NCBI GenBank assembly: GCA_011391855.1
Contig: JAABPT010000012.1
Span: forward strand, 1-9,671
Length of the DNA stretch: 9,671 nt
Reading direction: 5' to 3'
Origin: Burkholderiales bacterium
GTDB lineage: Bacteria > Pseudomonadota > Gammaproteobacteria > Burkholderiales > Burkholderiaceae_C
The position numbers and the translations under genes are program-made. The notes under the pieces were generated by a model. The model searched no databases. It saw nothing but the letters and a program-made list of their open reading frames with translations, and was not told the DNA's origin. This document shows positions 1-6,799 of this stretch, piece by piece (position 1 is the stretch's first letter; every line of letters begins with the position of its first letter).

Positions 1-464
1 TTGTCCAGGGCCGGGCGTCGCGCCGGCACGGCGTTGTCGTCGATTTCAGCGGCCAGCTTCTGCGCCAGGCTCGACGCGGTGGCGATCAGCCACGAACCGG
101 TGTCGCGGTCCTCGCGCGTGTCCTGGTCCAGGAAGTGATCGGCCGCGCGCGCCGCGGCGTGCAACTGGTGCGTGCGCACGCGCAAGCCCGACACGCGGGC
201 CTGCAGCGCGGCGTCCACCGGGTGCTCCTTCAGCGAACGGGCCAGGCCGTCGATGTCTACGGCCAGGTCGGCTGAAAGCGCCAGCGCGCACGACATCAGC
301 CACGAGCCGGTGTTGCGGTCTTCGCTGTTGTCCCGGGCGTTGAAATGATCGGCGGCGCGCGTGGCGGCGCGCAACTGGTGGGCGCGTGAGCCGAGCTGGC
401 GCAAGGCCTGGTGGACGTCGTCGCCGGAGGCGGCGGTGAGGGCGGGCATGCGGTGGTCGGACAT
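1..464 (-). CDS. Uncharacterised protein with two tandem modules (3' end missing)
   Basis: The reading frame is open from the ATG at 464 to the window edge and shows 154 residues; the C-terminus lies outside. I do not recognise the family. The protein consists mainly of an internal duplication: residues 26-72 and 96-142 align without gaps at an offset of 70 residues, with 27 of 47 positions identical. Each copy contains HQL, RAADHF, EDR and TGSWL. The repeat is also visible in the DNA as a 210-bp period (near 91 and near 301). I see no signal peptide or membrane segment, and the composition suggests helices. The start is supported by AAGG at 471-474, six bases upstream of the ATG; a second in-frame ATG lies five codons further in. 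The helicase gene ends 20 bp upstream on the same strand, so the two are probably co-transcribed. The conserved His, Asp, Arg and Trp positions could form a binding site, but no function can be assigned. Confidence 0.8.
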   Translation of the reverse strand, partial: MSDHRMPALTAASGDDVHQALRQLGSRAHQLRAATRAADHFNARDNSEDRNTGSWLMSCALALSADLAVDIDGLARSLKEHPVDAALQARVSGLRVRTHQLHAAARAADHFLDQDTREDRDTGSWLIATASSLAQKLAAEIDDNAVPARRPALD

Positions 465-484
465 GGCGGGCCTTGGGCGGAGAG

Positions 485-2596
485 TCAAACCGGATTCTGC
501 CCACGATCGGGCACGGGTGGGGGCGGTCCACCCCCAAGCCGGGGGGCCCATTCGTGACGCAGGCGCGCGGCCAGGTCGATCCCCAGCGGCGCCGTGCCGG
601 TGTCGGCGGGCCCTTCGACGGCGTTCGCCCGCGCGGGCTGCACGACTTCGAAGTGCGAAAGCAGCGTGTCGGGGACGAAGCGCGAGCGCAGCGCGTACAG
701 GTGCCGGTCGCCCCAGGCGCGCTGCTGGGTGACGTGAAAACGTTGCGGCACCCACAGCGTGAGCTCGTCGCGGGCGCGCGTCATGGCCACGTAGAGCAAG
801 CGGCGTTCTTCCTCGATCTCGGCGCTGCGGCCGGTGGCCAGGTCGGCGGGCAGGCAGCCGTCGACCACGTTCAGCACGTGCACGGCATTCCACTCCTGGC
901 CCTTGGCGCTGTGGATGGTGGAAAGGATCAGGTAGTCCTCGTCGCGCAGCGGCGGGCCGGCTTCGTTGCTGCTGGCTTCGGGCGGGTCCAGCGTGAGTTC
1001 GGTGACGAAACGTTCGCGGCTGCGCTGGCCGGCGGCCATGTGCGCCAGCTGTTCCAGGTCGGCTGCGCGCACGCGGGCGTCTTCGTACAGGCGTTCCAGG
1101 TGCGGCCGATACCAGGCCAGCACGCGCGTCAGGTCGTCGGGCCAGGCGGCGGCTTCGCCCCGAAGCTGGGCCATCAAGGCCACCAGCGCGGTCCACGCCT
1201 GCGCTGCGGCCGCAGGCGGCTTGAACGCCGCCAGCGGCCCGGCGTGGCCCAGCAGTCGCCGCACGCTGGCCGGTCCCATGCCGGGCACCAGCCGCGCCGC
1301 GCGCAGCGCCGCCAATTGCGACGCCGGGTTGTCGGCCCAGCGCAGCACCGCCAGCACGTCCTTCACATGTGCCGCTTCCAGGAAACGCAGGCCGCCGTAC
1401 TTCACGAACGGGATGCCGCGCCGCGCCAGTTCCAGCTCCAGCGGCGCGCTGTGCGTGGAAGTGCGGAAGAGCACGGCCTGCCGCTTGAGCTTGAGGCCCG
1501 CCTCGCGCTGCGCCAGCACGGCATCGGCCACGCCGCGCGCCTGCGCGGCTTCGTCGACCACCGTCACCAGGCGCGGCCGACCGGCGGGCGGGCGCTCGGT
1601 CCACAGCCGCTTGGCAAAGCGTTCGTGGGCTTCGGCGATGACGGCGTTGGACGCCTGAAGGATGCCGGGCGTGGAGCGGTAGTTGCGCTCCAGCGTGAGC
1701 ACGCGCGCCGGCGGCGAAAAGCGCTGCGGCCAATCCAGGATATGCCGCACGTCGGCGCCGCGGAAGGCGTAGATGCTCTGCGCGTCGTCACCCACCGCGG
1801 TGAGGCCGCGGCCGTGCGGCTTCAGCGCTTGCGTGATGTCGGCCTGCAGCCGGTTGACGTCCTGCACCTCGTCCACCAGAACATGGTCGAAACGGCCGCC
1901 GATGCGCGCCGCCATCTCGGGCACCTGCATCAGATGCCACCAGGCCAGCAGCAGGTCGTCGAAGTCCAGCGACTGCTGCTGCAGCTTGGCCTCGCCATAG
2001 GCGGCGAACAGGCGCTGCAGATCGACGATGTGGTCGCGGCACCAGGGCCATTGCGTTTCGACCAGCACGGACAGCGGCTCGCGCGTGTTGACGGTGCGCG
2101 AATGGATGGCCAGGCAGGTGCCGGCGAGCGGAAAGCGCCGTTCGCTTTCAGACAGGCCCAGCGCCTGGCGCGTCATCGCCAGCAGGTCTTGCGCATCGGT
2201 TCGGTCGAGCACCGTGAAGCCGGGCGCCAGGCCGATGTGTGGCGCCTCTTCGCGCAGCAGCCGCGCCGCCACGCTGTGGAAGGTGCCGCACCAGGGCAGC
2301 ACGGGCGGCGCCGTGGTCGACGGCAGGCGCAGCGCCTCGTGCAGCAGACGACAGGCACGGTGCGCCATTTCGCCGGCGGCGCGGCGCGAGAAGGTCAGCA
2401 GCAGCAGTCGCTGCGGGTCAGCACCCTGTAGCACCAGCCAGGCCACGCGCGCGGCCAGCGTCATGGTCTTGCCCGACCCGGCGCCGGCCACCACCAGCAG
2501 CGGCCCGGCTTCGGGCGCGTGCTCGACGGCAGCGCGCTGCTCGGGGTTCAGTTCGGTGAAGGGGTGCAAGGCGGCGGCAGGGCAATGACGACCCAC
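485..2596 (-). CDS. UvrD/Rep-family superfamily 1 DNA helicase
   Basis: This is an ATP-dependent DNA helicase of the UvrD/Rep/PcrA type, 703 residues, expected to move 3'-5' on single-stranded DNA in repair or replication restart. All core motifs are visible: Q motif LNPEQRAAV (17-25), Walker A AGAGSGKT (37-44), motif Ia TFSRRAAGEM (68-77), GTFHS (104-108), Walker B VDEVQD (241-246), motif III VGDDAQSIYAFRG (268-280), motif IV LERNYRS (302-308), motif V STIHSAKGQEW (559-569) and motif VI EERRLLYVAMTRARDEL (596-612). About 250 residues between motifs IV and V leave room for the 2B domain; the tail after motif VI is short and Pro/Gly-rich. It looks like a UvrD paralogue rather than canonical UvrD, so no symbol is given. 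The start is uncertain. I used a GTG at 2596, which has no clear ribosome-binding site, and an in-frame TTG at 2569 is possible; the upstream frame soon enters the tRNA. The two-module gene follows after 20 bp. Confidence 0.93.
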   Translation of the reverse strand: MGRHCPAAALHPFTELNPEQRAAVEHAPEAGPLLVVAGAGSGKTMTLAARVAWLVLQGADPQRLLLLTFSRRAAGEMAHRACRLLHEALRLPSTTAPPVLPWCGTFHSVAARLLREEAPHIGLAPGFTVLDRTDAQDLLAMTRQALGLSESERRFPLAGTCLAIHSRTVNTREPLSVLVETQWPWCRDHIVDLQRLFAAYGEAKLQQQSLDFDDLLLAWWHLMQVPEMAARIGGRFDHVLVDEVQDVNRLQADITQALKPHGRGLTAVGDDAQSIYAFRGADVRHILDWPQRFSPPARVLTLERNYRSTPGILQASNAVIAEAHERFAKRLWTERPPAGRPRLVTVVDEAAQARGVADAVLAQREAGLKLKRQAVLFRTSTHSAPLELELARRGIPFVKYGGLRFLEAAHVKDVLAVLRWADNPASQLAALRAARLVPGMGPASVRRLLGHAGPLAAFKPPAAAAQAWTALVALMAQLRGEAAAWPDDLTRVLAWYRPHLERLYEDARVRAADLEQLAHMAAGQRSRERFVTELTLDPPEASSNEAGPPLRDEDYLILSTIHSAKGQEWNAVHVLNVVDGCLPADLATGRSAEIEEERRLLYVAMTRARDELTLWVPQRFHVTQQRAWGDRHLYALRSRFVPDTLLSHFEVVQPARANAVEGPADTGTAPLGIDLAARLRHEWAPRLGGGPPPPVPDRGQNPV

Positions 2597-2617
2597 CGAA
2601 CTGTATGCGCATCCAGA

Positions 2618-2694
2618 TGGCCTGCCCGGCAGGACTCGAACCTGCGACCCCCAGCTTAGAAGGCTGGTGCTCTATCCAGTTGAGCTACGGGCAG
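2618..2694 (-). tRNA. tRNA-Arg(TCT), CCA end encoded
   Basis: The minus strand folds into a complete 77-nt cloverleaf including the encoded CCA. The acceptor stem is CTGCCCG with CGGGCAG, with G as discriminator. The D arm contains GCTC and GAGC, the anticodon stem is CCAGC with GCTGG, and the loop CTTCTAA gives anticodon TCT. The variable region is GGGTC, and the T arm is GCAGG-TTCGAAT-CCTGC. Anticodon TCT reads the arginine codons AGA and AGG, which are rare in this GC-rich genome. The helicase start lies only 21 bp beyond the CCA, leaving no room for a separate promoter or terminator, so read-through and processing are likely. No integrase or duplicated tRNA 3' end suggests use as an integration site. 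Confidence 0.97.
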
Positions 2695-2706
2695 TGGCGT
2701 GCCGGC

Positions 2707-2712
2707 ATTCTA
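2707..2712 (-). promoter_or_regulatory. Probable -10 box of the tRNA-Arg promoter
   Basis: The minus strand reads TAGAAT here, five of six matches to the sigma-70 -10 consensus. It lies 12 bp upstream of the tRNA 5' end, which would put transcription start a few bases before the mature tRNA. The bases after it are GC-rich (GCCGGC), as in stringently controlled stable-RNA promoters. No good -35 box is visible at 16-18 bp spacing, so the call rests on one hexamer and its position. Confidence 0.45.
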
Positions 2713-2850
2713 GGAGTCATGCCCGGCCCACATGGGGCTGCCGCTCTGGGTCAGGCCCGGTCAGTCCCGGCTTGAACAGACCTCGTCGCGACTGCGTCGA
2801 TCCCGTGCGGAATGGCCGGGCGCGCTGCTGCAGCCTGATGCGCGGCGGGT

Positions 2851-2902
2851 GATCGGGCACCGATCGGGCAGCCATCGGCGACCATCGTGCGACCATTGGG
2901 CG
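2851..2902. repeat. Five degenerate ~11-bp repeats, helically phased
   Basis: Five copies of a unit close to ccATCGGGCGa follow one another. The ATC (last copy ATT) begins at 2852, 2863, 2874, 2884 and 2895, a spacing of 11, 11, 10 and 11 bp, so all copies face one side of the helix. The first two share GATCGGGCA exactly; the later ones drift (ATCGGCGA, ATCGTGCGA, ATTGGGCG). Two more ATCGG elements lie at 2961 and 2969, just before the start codon at 2985. The array sits in the 290-bp region between the tRNA and the plus-strand gene and may be a multi-site operator for that gene. Simple slippage of a short GC-rich unit would also explain it. Confidence 0.5.
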
Positions 2903-2984
2903 CGGCACACGCATACACTCGAAACTCCATGCCCTTGCGCGGTGGGTTGCCGCGAGAACCATCGGTCGATCGGAACCCTGAACC

Positions 2985-3713
2985 ATGCTCGACGGTTTCA
3001 AGCGCCTGTTCTCCGGGGCCCCGGCGCCTGCGCCCGAGGGCTGGGAGGGCATCGCACCCTGGGCGGCGTCGCGACACTACGCCTTCCGCGACGTGCCGAA
3101 CGAGGGTTTCGTCGTCGACGGTCGCCTGGAAGCCGCGCCATGGCGCCTGGAGTGGGGTCCGTCGCAGCGGCCTTATATCGAGGGTCACGAACTGCGCTTG
3201 CGCGCTGAAATGGGCTTGCCCACCGACCTGCAACTGGTGGTGATGAACCGCGAACTGCAGGAAAGCATGGAGCAGGCGGTGTTCAACCAGTATGTCGAAG
3301 GCGTGCAGACCCGCATCGACAACCAGACGCCGCCCGAGATGCGCTGGCTGGTCATGTTCCCCAGGCTGCCCGCCAGCGAGATGGGTTCGCTGCACGAGAG
3401 GTTCATCGCCTTGTCCAGCATGAAGAGCTGGCTCCTGCGCTGGCTCGAAGGGCCGCTGGCGCAATCGCTGGGGGCTTTGCGCGTGGCGTCTCCGTTGCCC
3501 ATGGTGCTGATGATCGGCCGCGGCCGCCTGATGCTGCGCGCGGCGCTGGCAGAGCCCGAACTGCCGGCGCTCCAGGTCTGGCTGCGCCTGTTCGAGACGG
3601 CGATGCGCGAAGCGCGCCGCGTGAGCGGCAGCGGCCCGGAGTCGACCGTGCCCAGCACCCAACCCGGCGCCTGGTCGAGCAGTGCCCTGCCGGGGGACGA
3701 GCACCCGACCTAG
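2985..3713 (+). CDS. Conserved-looking hypothetical cytosolic protein, 242 aa
   Basis: I do not recognise this protein by family. The codon pattern and the well-defined non-coding region ahead of it support a real gene. It has no signal peptide, no convincing membrane helix and no cysteine, so it is probably soluble and cytosolic. Residues about 22-200 look folded: an aromatic-rich N-terminal part with WRLEWGPSQRPYIEGHEL (53-70), a middle with LQLVVMNRELQESMEQ (82-97), and a hydrophobic region VASPLPMVLMIGRGRLMLR (167-185). The last 30 residues are Ser/Pro/Gly-rich and likely disordered. Residues 82-130 plausibly alternate strands and helices, but no catalytic motif stands out. The ATG at 2985 has a weak GGAA nine bases upstream. 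The stop TAG overlaps the stop of the convergent acyl-CoA dehydrogenase gene by four bases. It stands alone on its strand, so the neighbours give no clue to its role. Confidence 0.85.
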   Translation: MLDGFKRLFSGAPAPAPEGWEGIAPWAASRHYAFRDVPNEGFVVDGRLEAAPWRLEWGPSQRPYIEGHELRLRAEMGLPTDLQLVVMNRELQESMEQAVFNQYVEGVQTRIDNQTPPEMRWLVMFPRLPASEMGSLHERFIALSSMKSWLLRWLEGPLAQSLGALRVASPLPMVLMIGRGRLMLRAALAEPELPALQVWLRLFETAMREARRVSGSGPESTVPSTQPGAWSSSALPGDEHPT

Positions 3714-4960
3714 CTGCGCGGCGCCAGCTTGCCGAGTTCGATCTTGGCAACAGCGTTGCGGTGCACTTCGTCGGGACCGTCGGCAAAGCGCAGCGTGCGT
3801 GCCAGGGTGTAGAAGTAAGCCAGTGGCGTGTCCTGGCACATGCCGGCGCCGCCAAAGACCTGCATCGCCCAGTCGATGACCTGGCAGGCCATCTGCGGCG
3901 CCACCACCTTGATCATCGCGATCTCGGCCTTGGCGGTCTTGTTGCCGGCCACGTCCATCATCCACGCCGCCTTCAGCGTGAGCAGACGGGCCTGATCGAT
4001 CATGCAGCGTGCCTCGGCAATGCGCTCCTGCGTCACCGTCTGCTGCGCCACGGTCTTGCCGAAGGCGGTGCGGCTGGTGGCGCGTTCGCACATCAGGCGC
4101 AGCGAGCGTTCGGCCAGGCCGATCAGCCGCATGCAATGGTGGATGCGGCCGGGGCCCAGGCGGCCTTGCGCGATCTCGAAGCCGCGCCCTTCGCCGAGCA
4201 GGATGTTCGAAGCCGGCACGCGCACGTTCACGAAGTCCACCTCCATGTGGCCGTGCGGAGCGTCGTCGTAGCCGAACACCGTGAGCGGCCGCAGCACGGT
4301 CACGCCCGGGGCGTCGGCCGGCACCAGGATCATCGACTGCTGCGAATGGCGCGGCGCCGTGGGGTCGGTCTTGCCCATGAAGATGTAGATCTTGCAGCGC
4401 GGGTCGCCGGCGCCGCTGGTCCACCACTTGCGGCCGTTGATGACGTAGTCGTCGCCTTCACGCCGGATGCTGGCCTCGATATTGGTGGCGTCCGAAGAAG
4501 CCACCGCGGGCTCGGTCATCGCGAAGGCGCTGCGCATCTCGCCGCGCAGCAGCGGCTGCAGCCAGCGCTGCTGGTGTTCGGGCGTGCCGTAGCGCGCCAG
4601 CACTTCCATATTGCCGGTGTCGGGGGCGCTGCAATTGAAGACCTCGCTGGACCAGGGCACGGCGCCCATGATCTCGGCCAACGGCGCATATTCCTGGTTG
4701 CTCAGACCGGCGCCCAGGGTGCTGGTGTCGGGGCCGTGGCCTTCGGCGCGCGGCGGCAGGAACAAGTTCCACAGACCGGCGGCGTGGGCCTTGGGCTTGA
4801 GCTGCTCGATCACCTGCAGCGGCGTCCAGCGCTTGCCAGCACGGGTATTGGCTTCGATCTCCTCGAACCAGGCGGGTTCGGCCGGGTACACATGCTCGGC
4901 CATGAAGGCGCTCAGGCGCGCCTGCAGTTCCTGGGTGCGGGGTGAATAGCCGAAGTCCAT
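3710..4960 (-). CDS. Acyl-CoA dehydrogenase, ACAD10/ACAD11 (LvaC-like) type
   Basis: This is a cytosolic FAD-dependent acyl-CoA dehydrogenase family protein of 416 residues, a usual length. Signature 1 is at 146-160 (FAMTEPAVASSDATN). GPGRIHH is at 269-275, in the usual helical region. Signature 2 begins at VFGGAGM (368-374) and runs into RFADGPDEVHR (391-401). At the position where classical members have the catalytic Glu (EG in medium-chain enzymes), this protein has Asp394. ADGPDEVH is, from memory, typical of ACAD10/ACAD11 and bacterial relatives such as LvaC. LvaC converts 4-phosphovaleryl-CoA to pentenoyl-CoA. With a phosphotransferase gene 25 bp upstream, I infer phosphate elimination from a phosphorylated hydroxyacyl-CoA; simple dehydrogenation remains possible. 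The frame stays open upstream to 5065, but the ATG at 4960 is chosen for its strong ribosome-binding site and because family homology begins there. Confidence 0.95.
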   Translation of the reverse strand: MDFGYSPRTQELQARLSAFMAEHVYPAEPAWFEEIEANTRAGKRWTPLQVIEQLKPKAHAAGLWNLFLPPRAEGHGPDTSTLGAGLSNQEYAPLAEIMGAVPWSSEVFNCSAPDTGNMEVLARYGTPEHQQRWLQPLLRGEMRSAFAMTEPAVASSDATNIEASIRREGDDYVINGRKWWTSGAGDPRCKIYIFMGKTDPTAPRHSQQSMILVPADAPGVTVLRPLTVFGYDDAPHGHMEVDFVNVRVPASNILLGEGRGFEIAQGRLGPGRIHHCMRLIGLAERSLRLMCERATSRTAFGKTVAQQTVTQERIAEARCMIDQARLLTLKAAWMMDVAGNKTAKAEIAMIKVVAPQMACQVIDWAMQVFGGAGMCQDTPLAYFYTLARTLRFADGPDEVHRNAVAKIELGKLAPRS

Positions 4961-4965
4961 GTCTG

Positions 4966-4972
4966 TCTCCTT
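4966..4972 (-). promoter_or_regulatory. Strong ribosome-binding site deciding the ACAD start
   Basis: The minus strand reads AAGGAGA, five bases before the ATG at 4960. It is the best Shine-Dalgarno match in the window. It rejects the 35-residue longer reading from 5065, whose extra residues are low-complexity and overlap the end of the phosphotransferase gene. Confidence 0.85.
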
Positions 4973-4985
4973 GGGGTGTGTAGGT

Positions 4986-6080
4986 TCAGCGCGAGGCTTG
5001 GGCAAAGCGCCAGGCCATCCGTGCCAGCGCCGGGGTGGCGGCGCCGGTGGCGCGCGCCTGGGCACTGGCGGCCGTGCCGTCGACCACGCGCTTGGCGATG
5101 CCCTGCGTGATCGAAGCCAGCCGGAACAGGTTGTAGGCGAGGTAGAAATTCCAGTCGGCCATCACCGTGTCGACGTCGAGCGCGCGCCCGGTGGCCCGGC
5201 CCACGCGTTCGCAGTAGCGGCGCACGTAGTCGCGTTCGCTCGGAATGCCCAGCGCCGCGTGGTCGAGTCCGCCGATGCCGCGGAAGGTGCCCGGCTCGAT
5301 GTGCCAGGCCATGCAGTGGTAGCTGAAATCGGCCAGTGGGTGGCCCAGCGTGGACAGCTCCCAGTCGAGCACGGCGATCACGCGCGGCTCGGTGTTGTGG
5401 AAGACGAGGTTGTCGAGCCGGAAGTCGCCATGCACCACACGTACCTGGGATTCGTCGCGCGCGCCGGGCGGAATATGGGCCGGCAGCCATTCGATGAGCC
5501 GGTCCATTTCCTCGATCGGCTCGGTGATCGAAGCCAGGTACTGCTTGCTCCAGCGGCCGATCTGGCGCTCGAAATAGTTGCCCGGCCTGCCGTAGTCGGC
5601 CAGACCCACGGCACTCACGTCCACGCTGTGCAAGGCGGCGATGACGCGGTTCATCTCGTCGTAGAGGGCGCCGCGTTCGGCCGGCGTCATGCCGGGCAGG
5701 GCCTGGTCCCAGAGCACGCGGCCGTCCATGAATTCCATGACATAGAAGGCGCGGCCGATGACCGATTCGTCGGTGCACAGCAGGTGCATCCGCGCCACTG
5801 GCACGCCGCTGCCCGCCAGTGCCTTCATGACGCGGAATTCGCGGTCCACGGCATGTGCCGAGGGCAGCAGCTTCGCCGCCGGCCCGGGCTTGCTGCGCAT
5901 GACGTAGGCGTGCGCTGGCGTGAGCAGCTTGTAGGTGGGATTGGACTGCCCGCCCTTGAACTGCTCCACGACCAGCGGGCCGCGAAAGCCCGGCAGTTCG
6001 CGTTCCAGGTGCGCCTGCAGCGCGGCGGTGTCGAAGGCGTGGCTGCTGGCCACGGGTTTGGTGCCGGTGTAGTGTTCCAT
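4986..6080 (-). CDS. APH-fold phosphotransferase, LvaA / ACAD10-11 kinase-domain type
   Basis: This is a soluble 364-residue kinase of the aminoglycoside-phosphotransferase (APH/choline kinase) fold. FKGGQSNPTY (41-50) and the YVMRSKP segment (59-65) form the nucleotide-binding N-lobe. The catalytic loop is HGDFRLDN (217-224), with Asp219 as expected base and Asn224 as a metal ligand. VLDWELSTLGHPLAD (237-251) holds the metal-binding Asp239. These sequences match the kinase half of eukaryotic ACAD10/ACAD11. In Pseudomonas putida, LvaA phosphorylates the hydroxyl of 4-hydroxyvaleryl-CoA with help from the small protein LvaB. I infer a similar hydroxyacyl-CoA substrate rather than an antibiotic, because the ACAD gene lies 25 bp downstream. 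No LvaB-like gene is seen here. The regulator gene ends 11 bp upstream, and a GGGG-containing ribosome-binding site overlaps its stop, suggesting translational coupling. Confidence 0.95.
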   Translation of the reverse strand: MEHYTGTKPVASSHAFDTAALQAHLERELPGFRGPLVVEQFKGGQSNPTYKLLTPAHAYVMRSKPGPAAKLLPSAHAVDREFRVMKALAGSGVPVARMHLLCTDESVIGRAFYVMEFMDGRVLWDQALPGMTPAERGALYDEMNRVIAALHSVDVSAVGLADYGRPGNYFERQIGRWSKQYLASITEPIEEMDRLIEWLPAHIPPGARDESQVRVVHGDFRLDNLVFHNTEPRVIAVLDWELSTLGHPLADFSYHCMAWHIEPGTFRGIGGLDHAALGIPSERDYVRRYCERVGRATGRALDVDTVMADWNFYLAYNLFRLASITQGIAKRVVDGTAASAQARATGAATPALARMAWRFAQASR

Positions 6081-6091
6081 TCAGAGGGCCC

Positions 6092-6796
6092 CTATTTCCC
6101 GGCGATCGCCAGCAGCTTGTCTCGCGACAGCACCACCAGGCGCGTGGGCTCCACGCGCACCGCGCCTTCGCGTTCGAAGCCCTTCAATTCCTGATTCACG
6201 CGCTGGCGCGAAGCTCCCAGCAGTTGCGCCAGGTCTTCCTGCGCCAGTGCCAGGCCAATGCGGGTTTCCTCGCCGCGCTGCACGCCGTAGCTGCGCGCCA
6301 GCAACAGGATCTGCTTGGCCAGCCGGGCCTGCAGCGGGCGGGTGTTGAGGTCCTCGAACTGGTCGAACATCAACCGCAAGCGGCGGCAGTTCAGGCGCAG
6401 CAGTGCGTCGTACAACTCCACGTGCTGCGCCAGCAGTTCCTTGAAGTCGGGCTTGCGCACCACCAGCAGCGTGGTCGCGCCATGCGCGTCGGCGTCGTGC
6501 GTGCGCGGCAGGCCGTCGAAGAGCGCGATGTCGCCGAACCAGGTGCCGGGCTCGGCGTAGGTCAGCGTCACCTGCTTGCCCGACAAGGAGACCGAGCTGA
6601 TGCGCACCGCGCCGCGCGCCACGCCGCACCATTCCTGCGCCATGCTGCCGCGGCTGGCGAGCGCGCCGCCATCGGCCAGCCGACGCACCACGGCCCGCGC
6701 GAGAATCGCGCTTTTCAGCGTCTGCGACAGCTTGCTGAACCACGCGCCGGCCTCGATGTTGTGGAGCTCGTCGATTGTAAGAACCGGGGTATTCAT
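6092..6796 (-). CDS. Crp/Fnr-family transcriptional regulator
   Basis: This 234-residue protein has a cyclic-nucleotide-binding-type beta-roll (about 15-120), a dimerisation helix (about 125-165) and a winged helix-turn-helix (about 184-225; LAQEDLAQLLGASRQRVNQEL at 184-204 includes the recognition helix). In the ligand pocket, WFGDIALFDGLPRTHDADA (86-104) aligns with the phosphate-binding cassette of CRP: Asp89 replaces the usual Glu, while Arg98-Thr99 match Arg82-Ser83. The N-terminal cysteine cluster of FNR is absent, so an oxygen-sensing iron-sulfur cluster is unlikely and the ligand is unknown. I chose the ATG at 6796, which has AGGGA at good spacing and gives a normal length. An in-frame ATG at 6841 would add 15 residues and has a weaker AGGA site. 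The gene comes first in a three-gene run with the phosphotransferase and ACAD genes and is divergent from the aldolase-like gene, so it probably controls one or both units. Confidence 0.93.
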   Translation of the reverse strand: MNTPVLTIDELHNIEAGAWFSKLSQTLKSAILARAVVRRLADGGALASRGSMAQEWCGVARGAVRISSVSLSGKQVTLTYAEPGTWFGDIALFDGLPRTHDADAHGATTLLVVRKPDFKELLAQHVELYDALLRLNCRRLRLMFDQFEDLNTRPLQARLAKQILLLARSYGVQRGEETRIGLALAQEDLAQLLGASRQRVNQELKGFEREGAVRVEPTRLVVLSRDKLLAIAGK

Positions 6797-6799
6797 GGC

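Noticed and set aside
473..2431. A long plus-strand open frame of about 650 codons opposite the helicase
   Set aside because: The minus strand holds every SF1 helicase motif in order. The plus-strand translation is Gln/Arg/Val-rich without domains, as expected for antisense frames in GC-rich DNA.
2618..2694. tRNA-Arg as an integration site for a mobile element
   Set aside because: There is no integrase, no repeated tRNA 3' end and no compositional shift on either side; helicase and hypothetical gene look native.
2896..2919. TTGGGC and TACACT as a sigma-70 promoter for the gene at 2985
   Set aside because: The hexamers are only 12 bp apart, too close for a functional pair, and no better -35 lies at 16-18 bp.
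4986..6080. The APH-fold gene as an aminoglycoside resistance gene
   Set aside because: The fold is shared, but the DWELSTLGHPLAD region and the neighbouring ACAD gene match the ACAD10/11 kinase branch, and there are no mobile or resistance neighbours.
3761..6194. Long plus-strand open frames opposite the ACAD and phosphotransferase genes
   Set aside because: They are antisense shadows. The minus strand encodes recognisable, motif-complete enzymes, and the plus frames have low-complexity composition.
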